Translations under genes and position numbers: made by a program
In this document: positions 39,468 through 48,520 of the stretch, piece by piece
How the letters are laid out: each line of letters begins with the position of its first letter
Numbering within the stretch: position 1 is the first letter of the stretch
DNA from: an uncultured Clostridia bacterium
GTDB taxonomy: Bacteria > Bacillota > Clostridia > Christensenellales > Aristaeellaceae
Reading direction: 5' to 3'
Assembly (NCBI GenBank): GCA_934643825.1
Contig: CAKUCW010000017.1
Coordinates: 1 to 53,137 of the forward strand
Length of the DNA: 53,137 nucleotides
Notes under the pieces: model-generated
Told to the model about the DNA's origin: nothing
The model's input: only the letters and a program-made list of their open reading frames with translations
Database searches by the model: none

Positions 39468-40781
39468 ATGAAAACCATGACAGGAAAAACCGAGAGCAGA
39501 CACAGCACGCTTGCTGAAGTGCTGGCGATGAAAACGGGAGATCAGGCGGCGGTGCATGGCATGGTGCATACGCTGCGCGACTTGGGCGATGTTCGGTTTG
39601 CGCTGCTGCGTATGCCGCAGGGTGTTTTGCAATGCGTGCTGTCCGGGGAGGACATGGACATCCGCGACGGCGACGCGGTGATGATTGCGGGCGAGGTTGT
39701 CCGCGATGAACGCGCCCCGGGCGGCGCGGAACTGCATGCGGAGAAAGTGGAGGTGCTTTCCCGTGCGGCGGAGGCGATGCCCGTGCCGATCGGCAAAAAT
39801 AAGATGAACCTGTCGCTGGATACCGAGCTGTCGCTTCGGTTCGTGACACTGCGCAACCTGCGTAAGCGTGCGGTTTTCAAAATTCAGGAGGGCATTGTCC
39901 GCGGCTTCCGCGAAGCGCTGCAAAGAGAAGGATTTACGGAAATCCACTCGCCGAAGATCGTTGCGCAGAACGCGGAGGGCGGCGCGAACCTGTTCCGCAT
40001 GGAGTATTTCGGACGGAGAGCTTATCTGGCGCAGAGCCCGCAGTTTTATAAGCAGGCGATGGTTCCGGTGTATGAGCGCGTGTTTGAAATCGGTCCGGTG
40101 TTCCGAGCAGAAAAGCACAACACCCAGCGCCATTTGAACGAATATACGTCGATGGATTTCGAAATGGGATTCATCGATGGCTTTGAAGATATCATGCAGA
40201 TGGAAACCGAGGTTTTGCAGAATATCATGGCGGTGCTTAAAAAGGATTATGCGCCGCAGCTTGAAATGCTGCATGTCAAGCTGCCGGATGTGAGCAGCAT
40301 TCCGGCGGTGCGGTTTGATGAAGCGAAGCGCATGGTCAGCGAAAAATACGGCAGACCGATTCGCGATCCGTTTGACCTCGAGCCGGAGGAGGAACAGCTC
40401 ATCAGCCGACTGTTTGCCGAAGAATGCGGCAGTGAATTCGTCTTTGTGACGCATTATCCGAGCAAGAAGCGTCCGTTTTATGCGGCGGATGATCCGGAAG
40501 ACCCGCGCTATACGCTGTCCTTTGACCTGCTCTTCCGCGGGCTGGAGGTGACGACGGGCGGCCAGCGTATCCATGATTACGATACGCAGGTGAAAAAGCT
40601 CATCAAAAAGGGCATGAATCCGGAGGATTTTGCGGGCTACCTGATGATTCATCGGTACGGTACGTGCCCGCACGGCGGTTTGGGTCTGGGACTCGAACGC
40701 CTGACCGCACGGCTGCTGGGCGAAAATAATGTCCGTGAAACCTGCCTGTTCCCGCGTGACCAGCAACGGATTGAACCGTAA
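39468..40781 (+). CDS. aspS2: Archaeal-type, probably non-discriminating aspartyl-tRNA synthetase
   Basis: A 437-residue class IIb synthetase. It lacks the bacterial GAD insertion, so it is the short archaeal type. N-terminal OB fold: GDQAAVHGMVHTLRDLGDVRFALLR (shown in part). Motif 1 region EGFTEIHSPKIVAQNAEGG; motif 2 EIGPVFRAEKHNTQRHLNEY and TSMDFEMGF; motif 3 GGLGLGLERLTARLLG; also TGGQRIHDY. The adjoining gatCAB and the Asn-codon T-box argue that it charges tRNA-Asn (and perhaps tRNA-Asp) with aspartate for later amidation. AGGAAGG precedes the ATG. A 360-base gap with two family B repeats separates it from gatC. Confidence 0.9.
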   Translation: MKTMTGKTESRHSTLAEVLAMKTGDQAAVHGMVHTLRDLGDVRFALLRMPQGVLQCVLSGEDMDIRDGDAVMIAGEVVRDERAPGGAELHAEKVEVLSRAAEAMPVPIGKNKMNLSLDTELSLRFVTLRNLRKRAVFKIQEGIVRGFREALQREGFTEIHSPKIVAQNAEGGANLFRMEYFGRRAYLAQSPQFYKQAMVPVYERVFEIGPVFRAEKHNTQRHLNEYTSMDFEMGFIDGFEDIMQMETEVLQNIMAVLKKDYAPQLEMLHVKLPDVSSIPAVRFDEAKRMVSEKYGRPIRDPFDLEPEEEQLISRLFAEECGSEFVFVTHYPSKKRPFYAADDPEDPRYTLSFDLLFRGLEVTTGGQRIHDYDTQVKKLIKKGMNPEDFAGYLMIHRYGTCPHGGLGLGLERLTARLLGENNVRETCLFPRDQQRIEP

Positions 40782-40811
40782 TAAAAACGATGCGGTTTTA
40801 ATCTGAAGATA

Positions 40812-40890
40812 TTTGTTTAAACCGCCGCGAAGCGAAGAAGGGAGTCTGAGGGATTATGTCCCTCAGGCAGGTTTGGGCGGCAGCCCAAGG
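40812..40890 (+). repeat. Family B repeat between aspS2 and gatC, first copy
   Basis: AACCGCCGCGAAGCGAAGA (40820-40838), CTGAGGGA/TCCCTCAG (40846-40866) and TTGGGC/GCCCAA (40873-40888): close to the 35.8-kb copy. Confidence 0.75.
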
Positions 40891-40995
40891 GCTCCCCTGG
40901 GTAAAGAAAGCAGTTTCAGAGCAGAATGCGGAGCATTCTACGATTGAAACGGGTTTGCGCAGAACGGCGTAGGCTTGAATGCCGAATAGTGTGTT

Positions 40996-41092
40996 CAAAC
41001 CGCCGCGAAGCGAAGAAAGGGTGCAGGGAACGAAGTCCCTTGCCGGGGGGTGAAGCGAAGCCCCAAGCAGGCTCGGACGGCAAGTCCGATGG
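40996..41092 (+). repeat. Family B repeat between aspS2 and gatC, second copy
   Basis: AACCGCCGCGAAGCGAAGA (40998-41016), GCAGGGA with TCCCTTGC (41023-41043, imperfect), GGGG...CCCC (41046-41064) and TCGGAC/GTCCGA (41073-41089). It ends 50 bases before gatC. Confidence 0.7.
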
Positions 41093-41143
41093 ATTCCCCC
41101 GAATGCCAAAACAATCGAGTTTCAGAGAGGAAAGAATAAAAAT

Positions 41144-41431
41144 ATGGAAATCAACGATAAACTCGTTTCCTATGTCGCTGAGCTTGCGCATCTGAAGATT
41201 GATGAGGCGCAGCGCGAACAGGCGGCTGCCGACCTGGCACGGATGATCGGCTATGTGGATCAGCTCTCTGAGCTGGATACGACGGGCGTTGAGCCGATGA
41301 GCCACGCTTTTCCGATCGTCAATGTGTTCCGCGAGGACGAGGTCAAACCGAGCATGGAACGCGAACTGATCCTGAAAAACGCGCCGGATGTCAAAGACGG
41401 CTGCTTCCTTGTACCGAAAACGGTGGAGTAA
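41144..41431 (+). CDS. gatC: Asp/Glu-tRNA amidotransferase subunit C
   Basis: A 95-residue protein that wraps GatA and GatB. Features: VSYVAELAHLKIDEAQ, the helix AADLARMIGYVDQLSELDT, then GVEPMSHAFPIVNVFREDEV and the C-terminal LKNAPDVKDGCFLVPKTVE. All are typical. AGAGAGGAAAG lies upstream, and gatA follows after 12 bases. Confidence 0.95.
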   Translation: MEINDKLVSYVAELAHLKIDEAQREQAAADLARMIGYVDQLSELDTTGVEPMSHAFPIVNVFREDEVKPSMERELILKNAPDVKDGCFLVPKTVE

Positions 41432-41443
41432 GGGGGAAAAACG

Positions 41444-42901
41444 ATGGAGCTGTTTGAATTGACTGCCCTTGAACTGGGCGCAAAGATACAAGCGGGCGAA
41501 ATCGGCGCGGTTGAGGCGGCGAGAGCGTGCCTTGAGCGCATCGAGAAGCTTGAACCGGTCGTGCATGCGTTTGTGACCGTGACACCGGAGGCAGCCCTTG
41601 CCCGCGCAGAAGAGGTGCAGAAAAAAATCGACGCCGGAGAGCTGAAACATCCGCTTGCCGGCGTGCCGATGGCAATCAAAGACCTGATTTCGACAAAGGG
41701 CGTGCGGACGACCTGCGCATCCAAAATGCTGGAAAACTATGTGCCGGTGTTTGACGCGACCGTCGTCAAAAAGCTCGACGCAATCGGCGCGGTCTGTCTG
41801 GGTAAGACAAATATGGATGAGTTCGCGATGGGCTCGACGACGGAGTCTTCCTACTTCGGCGTGACGCGCAACCCGTGGAACCCGACCCGCGTGCCGGGCG
41901 GTTCGTCCGGCGGATCGGCGGCGGCGGTTGCCGCACGCGAGGTCTTTTATGCGCTGGGAAGCGATACGGGCGGGTCAATTCGCCAGCCCGCGTCGTTCTG
42001 CGGCGTGACGGGCATCAAGCCGACATACGGCGCGGTTTCGCGCTATGGGCTGCTGGCGTATGCGTCGTCGCTGGATCAAATCGGGCCGCTGACGATCGAT
42101 GCGCGGGACGCCGCCGCGGTGACGGCTGCGCTGATGGGCAAGGATGAGCTGGACGCGACGAGCGTGGATGTGCCTGCGCCGATGATCCCGGAAAAGAAGC
42201 GCCTTGACGGGCTGCGCGTCGGCATTCCGCAGGCGTATTTCGGCGAAGGATTGGCGGAAGATGTGCGTGAGCGCGTGATGGATGCGGCGCATGTTTTGGA
42301 AGAGCTGGGCGCGGTGCTGGTGCCGGTGGATATGCCGATACTCAATTATGCGATACCGGCGTATTACGTTCTGGCGTGCGCGGAGGCGAGCAGCAACCTG
42401 TCCCGTTATGACGGCGTGAAATACGGCTTCCGTCCGAAAAACTATGAAGATTTGCACGACCTGTATCTGACGGCGAGAAGCGAAGGATTCGGCGCGGAGG
42501 TCAAGCGGCGCATCATGCTCGGCGCGTTCGCGCTGTCCTCGGGCTATTACGATGCCTACTATAATAAGGCGCTTCAGGTGAAGGCGCTGATCAAGAAGGC
42601 GTTTGACGCCTGCTTTGAACAGGCGGATCTCCTGCTGACCCCTGCCGCGCCGACGACGGCGTATCCGCTGGGCGAACATGCGGACGACCCGATTCAGATG
42701 TATCTGGGCGATATTTATACCGTGTCGGTCAACATGGCGGGTCTGCCGGGCATGGTGATTCCCTGCGGATCGGACAGGGAGGGCATGCCGGTCGGTGCGC
42801 AGTTCATCGGCAAAGCGTTCGGCGAGCAGCAGCTTTTTGACGCGGCATATGCCTATCAGGCGCGGACGAAATTCCACCGCCAATACCCGAAGGAGGATTG
42901 A
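41444..42901 (+). CDS. gatA: Asp/Glu-tRNA amidotransferase subunit A
   Basis: A 485-residue amidase that frees ammonia from glutamine or asparagine. The Lys-cisSer-Ser triad is visible: Lys in GVPMAIKDLIS, the glycine-rich RVPGGSSGGSAAAVAARE with the cis-Ser, and nucleophile Ser in LGSDTGGSIRQPASFCG. Other landmarks: GKTNMDEFAMGSTTESSYFG and SNLSRYDGVKYGFR. Works with GatB, to which ammonia is channelled; the genes are three bases apart. Confidence 0.96.
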   Translation: MELFELTALELGAKIQAGEIGAVEAARACLERIEKLEPVVHAFVTVTPEAALARAEEVQKKIDAGELKHPLAGVPMAIKDLISTKGVRTTCASKMLENYVPVFDATVVKKLDAIGAVCLGKTNMDEFAMGSTTESSYFGVTRNPWNPTRVPGGSSGGSAAAVAAREVFYALGSDTGGSIRQPASFCGVTGIKPTYGAVSRYGLLAYASSLDQIGPLTIDARDAAAVTAALMGKDELDATSVDVPAPMIPEKKRLDGLRVGIPQAYFGEGLAEDVRERVMDAAHVLEELGAVLVPVDMPILNYAIPAYYVLACAEASSNLSRYDGVKYGFRPKNYEDLHDLYLTARSEGFGAEVKRRIMLGAFALSSGYYDAYYNKALQVKALIKKAFDACFEQADLLLTPAAPTTAYPLGEHADDPIQMYLGDIYTVSVNMAGLPGMVIPCGSDREGMPVGAQFIGKAFGEQQLFDAAYAYQARTKFHRQYPKED

Positions 42902-42904
42902 ACC

Positions 42905-44338
42905 ATGGAAGCTTATGAAATGGTCATCGGTCTTGAGGTGCATGTCGAATTGGCGACGAAGACCAAGATATTCTGTGGCTGTACGACACAGTTCGGCGGC
43001 GCACCCAATACGCACACCTGCCCGATCTGCACGGGAATGCCCGGCACGCTTCCGGTTGCCAACCGCAAGGTTGTCGAGTTCGCGGTTGCGGCGGGGTTGG
43101 CGACGAACTGCGAAATCATCCGATACAACAAGTTCGACAGAAAGAACTACTTTTATCCGGATCTGCCCAAGGCGTATCAGATCAGTCAGCTGTATCTGCC
43201 GATCTGCCGAAACGGGCATGTCGATATCGTGACGGCGGCGGGGGAAAAATCCGTCGGCATCCACGAAATCCACATGGAGGAGGACGCGGGCAAGCTGATG
43301 CACGACCCGTGGCTCGATCAGACGATGGTGGATTACAACCGATGCGGCGTACCGCTTCTGGAAATCGTTTCCGAACCGGATATGCGCTCGGCGGAGGAGG
43401 TCATCGCCTACCTGACGAAACTGCGCCAGACCCTTCAGTATCTCGGCGTATCGGATTGCAAGATGCAGGAAGGTTCCATGCGTGCGGACGTGAACCTTTC
43501 TGTTCGTCCGGTCGGGCAGAAGGAATTCGGTACGCGCACGGAGATGAAGAACATCAACAGCTTTAAGGCGATTGCGCGTGCCATTGCGGGCGAATACCGC
43601 CGGCAGGTCGAATTGATCGAGGACGGCGGCAAAGTACAGCAGCAGACCCGCCGCTGGGACGACAACAAGGGCGCGTCGTTTGCGATGCGTTCCAAGGAGA
43701 ATGCACAGGATTACCGCTATTTTCCGGAACCGGATCTGCCGCCGATCAGCCTTTCGCAGGCGTTCATCGACGCTGTACGCGCACGTCAGCCGGAACTGGC
43801 GGAAGCAAAAGCCGCACGGTATCAAAGCGAATTCGGTCTGCCGAAGTACGACGCGGGCATCCTGACGGAGGAAAAGCCCATCGCCGACCTGTTTGAGCAG
43901 GCGGTTGCGGCATGCGGAAAGCCGAAGGAAGTATCCAACTGGATCATGGGCGAAACAATGGCGATGATGAAGGAAAAGAGCGTGCCTGCCGAAAATCTGG
44001 CGTTGAGCGGACAGGCTCTAGGCGCGATTGTCTCTGCCGTTTCCGCGGGCAGGCTCAGCCGCCAGAGCGCAAGAGAGGTGTTCGCCTATGCCTTTGACGG
44101 CGGGGAGGACATCGAAGGCTATATCAAGGCGCAGGGGCTGGAAATCGTCAGCGATGATTCCGCCTATGAGCAGATTCTTTCCGACGTGCTTGCCGGTTGC
44201 GAAAAGGACGTTGCGCAATACCGCGCAGGCAACCAGAAGGTATTCGGCTTCCTCGTCGGGCAGGCGATGAAGGCGCTCAAGGGAAAGGCGGATCCGAAGA
44301 AAATCAATCAGATGCTCAAAGCGATGCTGGACGAGTGA
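42905..44338 (+). CDS. gatB: Asp/Glu-tRNA amidotransferase subunit B
   Basis: A 477-residue subunit that activates and amidates Asp-tRNA(Asn) or Glu-tRNA(Gln). Landmarks: IGLEVHVELATKTKIFCGC, NTHTCPICTGMPGTLPV (zinc cysteines), KNYFYPDLPKAYQISQ, IHMEEDAGKLMHD, NRCGVPLLEIVSEPD, MRADVNLSVRP and EMKNINSF; tail domain from ~330 to the end with the YqeY-like finish FLVGQAMKALKGKADPKKIN. GatB closes the operon; gdhA has its own promoter. Confidence 0.96.
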   Translation: MEAYEMVIGLEVHVELATKTKIFCGCTTQFGGAPNTHTCPICTGMPGTLPVANRKVVEFAVAAGLATNCEIIRYNKFDRKNYFYPDLPKAYQISQLYLPICRNGHVDIVTAAGEKSVGIHEIHMEEDAGKLMHDPWLDQTMVDYNRCGVPLLEIVSEPDMRSAEEVIAYLTKLRQTLQYLGVSDCKMQEGSMRADVNLSVRPVGQKEFGTRTEMKNINSFKAIARAIAGEYRRQVELIEDGGKVQQQTRRWDDNKGASFAMRSKENAQDYRYFPEPDLPPISLSQAFIDAVRARQPELAEAKAARYQSEFGLPKYDAGILTEEKPIADLFEQAVAACGKPKEVSNWIMGETMAMMKEKSVPAENLALSGQALGAIVSAVSAGRLSRQSAREVFAYAFDGGEDIEGYIKAQGLEIVSDDSAYEQILSDVLAGCEKDVAQYRAGNQKVFGFLVGQAMKALKGKADPKKINQMLKAMLDE

Positions 44339-44435
44339 AAAAATGCAGACTTCGGGCAAATGAATTCAGGATTCTGCAAATTTGACTTGTTTTTGACGAT
44401 TTACACGATAAAAACGAAAAAATTATCAAAAGTAC

Positions 44436-44464
44436 TTGCGAAAACGGGCTGATCTGCGTATAAT
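44436..44464 (+). promoter_or_regulatory. Promoter of gdhA
   Basis: TTGCGA (44436-44441), 17-bp spacer, TATAAT (44459-44464). Confidence 0.8.
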
Positions 44465-44531
44465 AAAGAAGCTAAAAAGAAAGTTATGTTTTTCCACACG
44501 AAAAGCATATGAATGAAGGAGGATCATCTTG

Positions 44532-45866
44532 ATGTCTTACGTTGACGAGGTTTATGAGCGCGTTGTGCGCGAGAATCCCAGCCAGCCGGAATTTCATCAG
44601 GCTGTTCGCGAAGTGCTTGACTCTCTGCGCCCGGTGATCGAGCGCCATGAGGATAAATATCGCAAAGAGGCGCTGCTTGAGCGCCTGACCATGCCGGAAC
44701 GCCAGATTCTCTTCCGCGTGCCGTGGGTGGATGACAAGGGACAGGTGCAGGTGAACAACGGCTTCCGCGTGCAGTTCTCCAGCGCGATCGGCCCGTATAA
44801 GGGCGGTCTGCGCCTGCATCCGAGCGTCAATCTGGGCATCATCAAGTTCCTCGGCTTTGAGCAGACCTTTAAGAATTCCCTGACCGGGCTGCCGATCGGC
44901 GGCGGCAAGGGCGGCAGCGACTTCGATCCGAAGGGAAAGAGCGACCGCGAGGTCATGGCGTTCTGCCAGAGCTTCATGAACGAGCTGTATCGCCATATCG
45001 GCGCGGATGTCGATGTGCCGGCGGGCGATATCGGAACGGGTGCGCGTGAAATTGGCTATCTGTATGGTCAGTATAAGCGGCTGACGGGACGCTATGAAGG
45101 CGTGCTGACCGGCAAGGGCTTGACCTACGGCGGCTCGCTGGCACGCACGGAAGCGACCGGATACGGTCTGCTCTACCTGACGCAGGCGATGCTCGCCGCC
45201 CATGGTCATGATATCGCAGGCAAGACGGTTGCGGTTTCCGGCGCGGGCAATGTCGCCATCTATGCCGTGGAAAAGGCGGAGCAGCTCGGCGCGAAGGTCG
45301 TCACGGTATCCGATTCCAACGGCTGGATCTACGATCCGGAGGGAATCGACGTGGCGCTGCTCAAGGATGTCAAGGAAGTGCGCCGTGCGCGTTTGACCGA
45401 ATACGCCGCCGCCCGCAAGAGCGCGGTGTATCACGAGGGACGCGGCGTATTCACCGTAAAATGCGATGTGGCTCTGCCGTGCGCGACGCAGAACGAGCTG
45501 CACATCGAGGACGCGAAGGCGCTCGTTGAAAACGGCTGCATCGCTGTCGCGGAGGGCGCGAATATGCCCACGACGCTGGAGGCGACGAAGTATCTTCAGG
45601 AGCATGGCGTGCTGTTTGCGCCGGGCAAGGCGGCAAACGCGGGCGGCGTTGCGACCAGTGCGCTGGAGATGAGCCAGAACTCCATGCGGATGAGCTGGAC
45701 GTTCGAAGAAGTGGATGCCAAGCTGAAGAAGATCATGGTCGGCATTTTCGAAAACATCGACAGCGCGGCAAAAGAATACGGCATGCAGGGCGATTACGTC
45801 GTCGGCGCGAACATTGCGGGCTTCCTGAAAGTTGCATGCGCGATGGAAGCACAAGGCGTTGTGTAA
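44532..45866 (+). CDS. gdhA: NADP-type glutamate dehydrogenase
   Basis: A 444-residue enzyme making glutamate from 2-oxoglutarate and ammonia. ATG 44532 has AAGGAGG nine bases upstream (a TTG one codon earlier is the alternative). Motifs: SAIGPYKGGLRLHPSVN, catalytic PIGGGKGGSDFDPKGKS, VPAGDIGTGAREIGYLYG, the GxGxxA nucleotide loop VSGAGNVAIYAVEKA with serine/aspartate after strand 2 (VSDSNGW), and the C-terminal KAANAGGVATSALEMSQNS. Hexameric GDH-I of the usual length. It supplies glutamate next to the tRNA-amidation operon, but is transcribed alone. Confidence 0.96.
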   Translation: MSYVDEVYERVVRENPSQPEFHQAVREVLDSLRPVIERHEDKYRKEALLERLTMPERQILFRVPWVDDKGQVQVNNGFRVQFSSAIGPYKGGLRLHPSVNLGIIKFLGFEQTFKNSLTGLPIGGGKGGSDFDPKGKSDREVMAFCQSFMNELYRHIGADVDVPAGDIGTGAREIGYLYGQYKRLTGRYEGVLTGKGLTYGGSLARTEATGYGLLYLTQAMLAAHGHDIAGKTVAVSGAGNVAIYAVEKAEQLGAKVVTVSDSNGWIYDPEGIDVALLKDVKEVRRARLTEYAAARKSAVYHEGRGVFTVKCDVALPCATQNELHIEDAKALVENGCIAVAEGANMPTTLEATKYLQEHGVLFAPGKAANAGGVATSALEMSQNSMRMSWTFEEVDAKLKKIMVGIFENIDSAAKEYGMQGDYVVGANIAGFLKVACAMEAQGVV

Positions 45867-45893
45867 TCCGCAATTTAACAGAAAAATTGAATG

Positions 45894-45939
45894 AAAGAGG
45901 TGTTTCCACCTGCAAATGGGGCGGAAACACCTCTTTTTT
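45894..45939 (+). terminator. Terminator of gdhA
   Basis: A perfect 14-bp stem, AAAGAGGTGTTTCC (45894-45907) with 45923-45936, followed by TTT. Confidence 0.9.
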
Positions 45940-46028
45940 GTGTCTGTGAATAAATATTGAACGGATGCATAAAAATGCATTTTTTGTCAAAAATGCGCTC
46001 AATTGCTCCAAAATCATGGATATTGTGC

Positions 46029-46057
46029 TTGACTTTGTGAATGAACTTGTATATAAT
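46029..46057 (+). promoter_or_regulatory. Promoter of the FMN/FAD reductase gene
   Basis: TTGACT (46029-46034), 17-bp spacer, TATAAT (46052-46057). Confidence 0.88.
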
Positions 46058-46125
46058 AACCCGCAGGCAGATAGGAATACGGCTCTGCGAAAAGCCGTCC
46101 TAATCTGACAACAGGAGGAAAAAAG

Positions 46126-47790
46126 ATGAACAAATTGAAAGCAATCAGCCTGATGGCTGCTGCCGTCATGATGACCGGCAGTGTTGCGCTTGCCGACACC
46201 TACACCGTGACCGGCAACGGCTACCATGGCGAGATGAGCATGGATGTCACCATCGAGAACGGCGTCATCACCGATGTTGTGCTGGGCGACAACCATGAGA
46301 CCAACGTGGTCATCGACCGTGCGTTCCCGGTCATCCGCGACCGCATCCTTGCGGCGAACACTGCGGATGTGGACAACGTGAGCGCGGCGACCTTCTCTTC
46401 CTATGCCGTGAAGACGGCTGTGGCTGACGCGATGAAGCAGGCTGGCATGGATGCGCCGGAAGTTAAGCGCACCAATGCGGAGAAGCCCGCGACCGAGCGT
46501 GCGGCGGAGAGCTGCGACATCGTGATCGTCGGCGGCGGCCCTGCGGGTCTGGCGGCTGCGGTCAGCGCGAAGCAGACCAACCCGGACAAGAACGTCATCC
46601 TCGTTGAGAAGCTGGACATCCTCAGCGGCAACGGCAAGTTCGACATGAACTTCTTCGATATGATCAATACCGAAGCGCAGAAGGCTGCCGGCAACGACGA
46701 GTGGGTCGGCGAAGCGGGTCTGGCGAAGTTCCTCGAGTCCAAGAGCACCAACGGCGAATCCGCTGAGCGCATCAAGGTTTGGGCGGACGAAGAGTACACC
46801 CTCGACGCTTGGCTGCGTGATATGGGTGTTGAGCTGAACTACAACTACGGCGGCACCAACCACATGGCGGAAGACAACCAGTACTCCGGCGAAGTCATTC
46901 AGGCGGGTCTGGAGAAGGCTGCCAAGGAGCTGGGCGTCGATGTTCGCCCCGGCACGAAGGGCATGGATCTCGTGATGGAAGACGGCGCCTGCAAGGGCGT
47001 TGTGGTTCTGAACAACGATAACGAGACCTACACCATCAACGCCAAGAGCACCATCCTCGCGACCGGCGGCTTCTGCTCCAACAAGGAACTGCTTGCCGAG
47101 TATGCTCCGGGCTACGAAGTGTTCAACACCTCTAACCAGATGGGCACCACCGGCGACTTCGTGAAGATCTTCGAGCAGAACGGCTTCAAGACGGAGAACA
47201 TGGGCAAGATGAGCTTCTTCTCCAACATTATCGTTCCGTATCGCGATCTGACCGGCGGCGCTGACATGAACCTGCTGGCGAACAAGGAAGGCACCCTGCT
47301 GGAGAACAAGTCCGGCAAGGACCGCGGCACCATGATTCAGGAGAACGGCGCTGCGTTCTACATCACCGACAAGACCGGTTATGATTCCTTCTACCGCATC
47401 CGTAAGCATGTGGCTCTGGGCTACTACTCCGAGGGCGCGACCCTGGAAGAGCTCGCCGAGAAGCTGGGCATCGACGCGGAAGGCCTGAAGGCTTCTGTTG
47501 AGCAGTACAACGCGGATGCGGCTGCGGGCGCGGAGAACGCGCAGATCGCGGCTGTGCCGTCTCGTGCGCTGGACGCGGAAGGCCCGTACTACGGCGTTCG
47601 TGTCGAAGGTGCGAACCACATGACCAAGGGCGGCGTGGTCTGCAACGAGAACGCGCAGGTTCTCAACGCGGACGACACGGTTGTTCCGGGTCTGTATGCG
47701 GCTGGCGAAGTGACCTGGCAGGCTGGCGGCTACTCTGAGTCCGTCTGCTTCGGCAAGATTGCTGGCGCTCAGGCTGCTCAGGCTGAGTAA
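46126..47790 (+). CDS. Secreted flavin reductase, FMN-binding plus FAD fumarate-reductase-like domains
   Basis: A 554-residue exported flavoprotein. The signal peptide MNKLKAISLMAAAVMMTGSV ends near VALAD; no lipobox. Residues ~25-105 are an FMN_bind domain with the ApbE flavinylation motif DNVSAAT (Thr89). From ~128 the FAD_binding_2 domain starts with DIVIVGGGPAGLAAAVSAK, and it has TILATGGFCSNKELL and the terminal LYAAGEVTWQAGGYSESVCF. The layout is that of extracytoplasmic flavin reductases (fumarate, urocanate, cinnamate-type) fed by extracellular electron transfer. The C-terminal GEVT-x-G-x-H-G-x-N-R pattern of fumarate reductases is replaced by GEVTWQAGGYSES, so the substrate is probably not fumarate. 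Own promoter and terminator, and codon use suits high expression. Confidence 0.88.
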   Translation: MNKLKAISLMAAAVMMTGSVALADTYTVTGNGYHGEMSMDVTIENGVITDVVLGDNHETNVVIDRAFPVIRDRILAANTADVDNVSAATFSSYAVKTAVADAMKQAGMDAPEVKRTNAEKPATERAAESCDIVIVGGGPAGLAAAVSAKQTNPDKNVILVEKLDILSGNGKFDMNFFDMINTEAQKAAGNDEWVGEAGLAKFLESKSTNGESAERIKVWADEEYTLDAWLRDMGVELNYNYGGTNHMAEDNQYSGEVIQAGLEKAAKELGVDVRPGTKGMDLVMEDGACKGVVVLNNDNETYTINAKSTILATGGFCSNKELLAEYAPGYEVFNTSNQMGTTGDFVKIFEQNGFKTENMGKMSFFSNIIVPYRDLTGGADMNLLANKEGTLLENKSGKDRGTMIQENGAAFYITDKTGYDSFYRIRKHVALGYYSEGATLEELAEKLGIDAEGLKASVEQYNADAAAGAENAQIAAVPSRALDAEGPYYGVRVEGANHMTKGGVVCNENAQVLNADDTVVPGLYAAGEVTWQAGGYSESVCFGKIAGAQAAQAE

Positions 47791-47803
47791 AATTTAACCA
47801 TGG

Positions 47804-47840
47804 CAAGGGAGCTGTCCTCGAAAGGGGATAGCTCCTTTTT
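47804..47840 (+). terminator. Terminator of the flavin reductase gene
   Basis: AAGGGAGCT-TCC with GG-AGCTCCTTTTT, ending in five T. Confidence 0.85.
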
Positions 47841-47922
47841 GCCTTAAAAAATGAAACTGCCGGCTGCGCCGATAAACCGGCAGCGTTTATGACGCAAGGA
47901 CATCAAGACGGAGGAAAAAATC

Positions 47923-48396
47923 ATGCTGACCTGTCACGAAATGACGGAAGAAGAAAAATACAGCATTTGTCAGTGGAAGTACAGCGGCGAATACGCCATC
48001 TACGATGGAATGCCCTATGAGGAACAGAAGAAAAGGGGATTCGGGTTTGCCAATCCCCAAAACTGCCTGTATGCATTCCGCGACGGAACGAAGCTGGTCG
48101 GGTTCATCAATCTGTTTGAAGAGGATAAAGAGGTCTTTTTCGGAATCGGCGTGAACCCGGAGGAGTGCGGGCGCGGCTATGGACAGCAGATGACCCGAAA
48201 AGCATGCGAGATATCGCAACGCCTGTTTGCGGGAAAGCCGATGTATCTTGAGGTCAGAACATGGAATACCCGCGCCGTCAAATGCTATGAAAAGGCGGGA
48301 TTTTGCATTCAGGGAGAACCGATTCGTCAGGCGACGCCGATTGGAGAGGGCGTATTCTATCACATGGTGTACGAAAACGGCGCTTCGGCAAAATGA
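47923..48396 (+). CDS. GNAT-family N-acetyltransferase
   Basis: A 157-residue acetyltransferase. GGAGG precedes ATG 47923. The acetyl-CoA motif A is FFGIGVNPEECGRGYGQQMTRKAC (parts: GIGVNPEECGRGYGQQM), with the R/Q-x-x-G-x-G/A site C-G-R-G-Y-G. Motif B is MYLEVRTWNTRAVKCYEKAGF, including the NxxAxxxYxxxGF signature. N-terminal part has CQWKYSGEYAIYD, common in GNATs that modify small molecules or protein N-termini. Substrate unknown. Confidence 0.88.
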   Translation: MLTCHEMTEEEKYSICQWKYSGEYAIYDGMPYEEQKKRGFGFANPQNCLYAFRDGTKLVGFINLFEEDKEVFFGIGVNPEECGRGYGQQMTRKACEISQRLFAGKPMYLEVRTWNTRAVKCYEKAGFCIQGEPIRQATPIGEGVFYHMVYENGASAK

Positions 48397-48436
48397 AACG
48401 GAATATCTGAAACAGAATAAGCGGTAGAACAAAAAG

Positions 48437-48476
48437 AGCAGAACCCCCATTTTTCGATGGGAAGTTCTGCTTTTTT
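48437..48476 (+). terminator. Terminator of the GNAT gene
   Basis: AGCAGAAC-CCCAT with ATGGG-GTTCTGCT and six T. Confidence 0.88.
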
Positions 48477-48520
48477 GATGGATGAGGAATGTGCGGGAAA
48501 AAACCCTGACGTTCCTTTTA

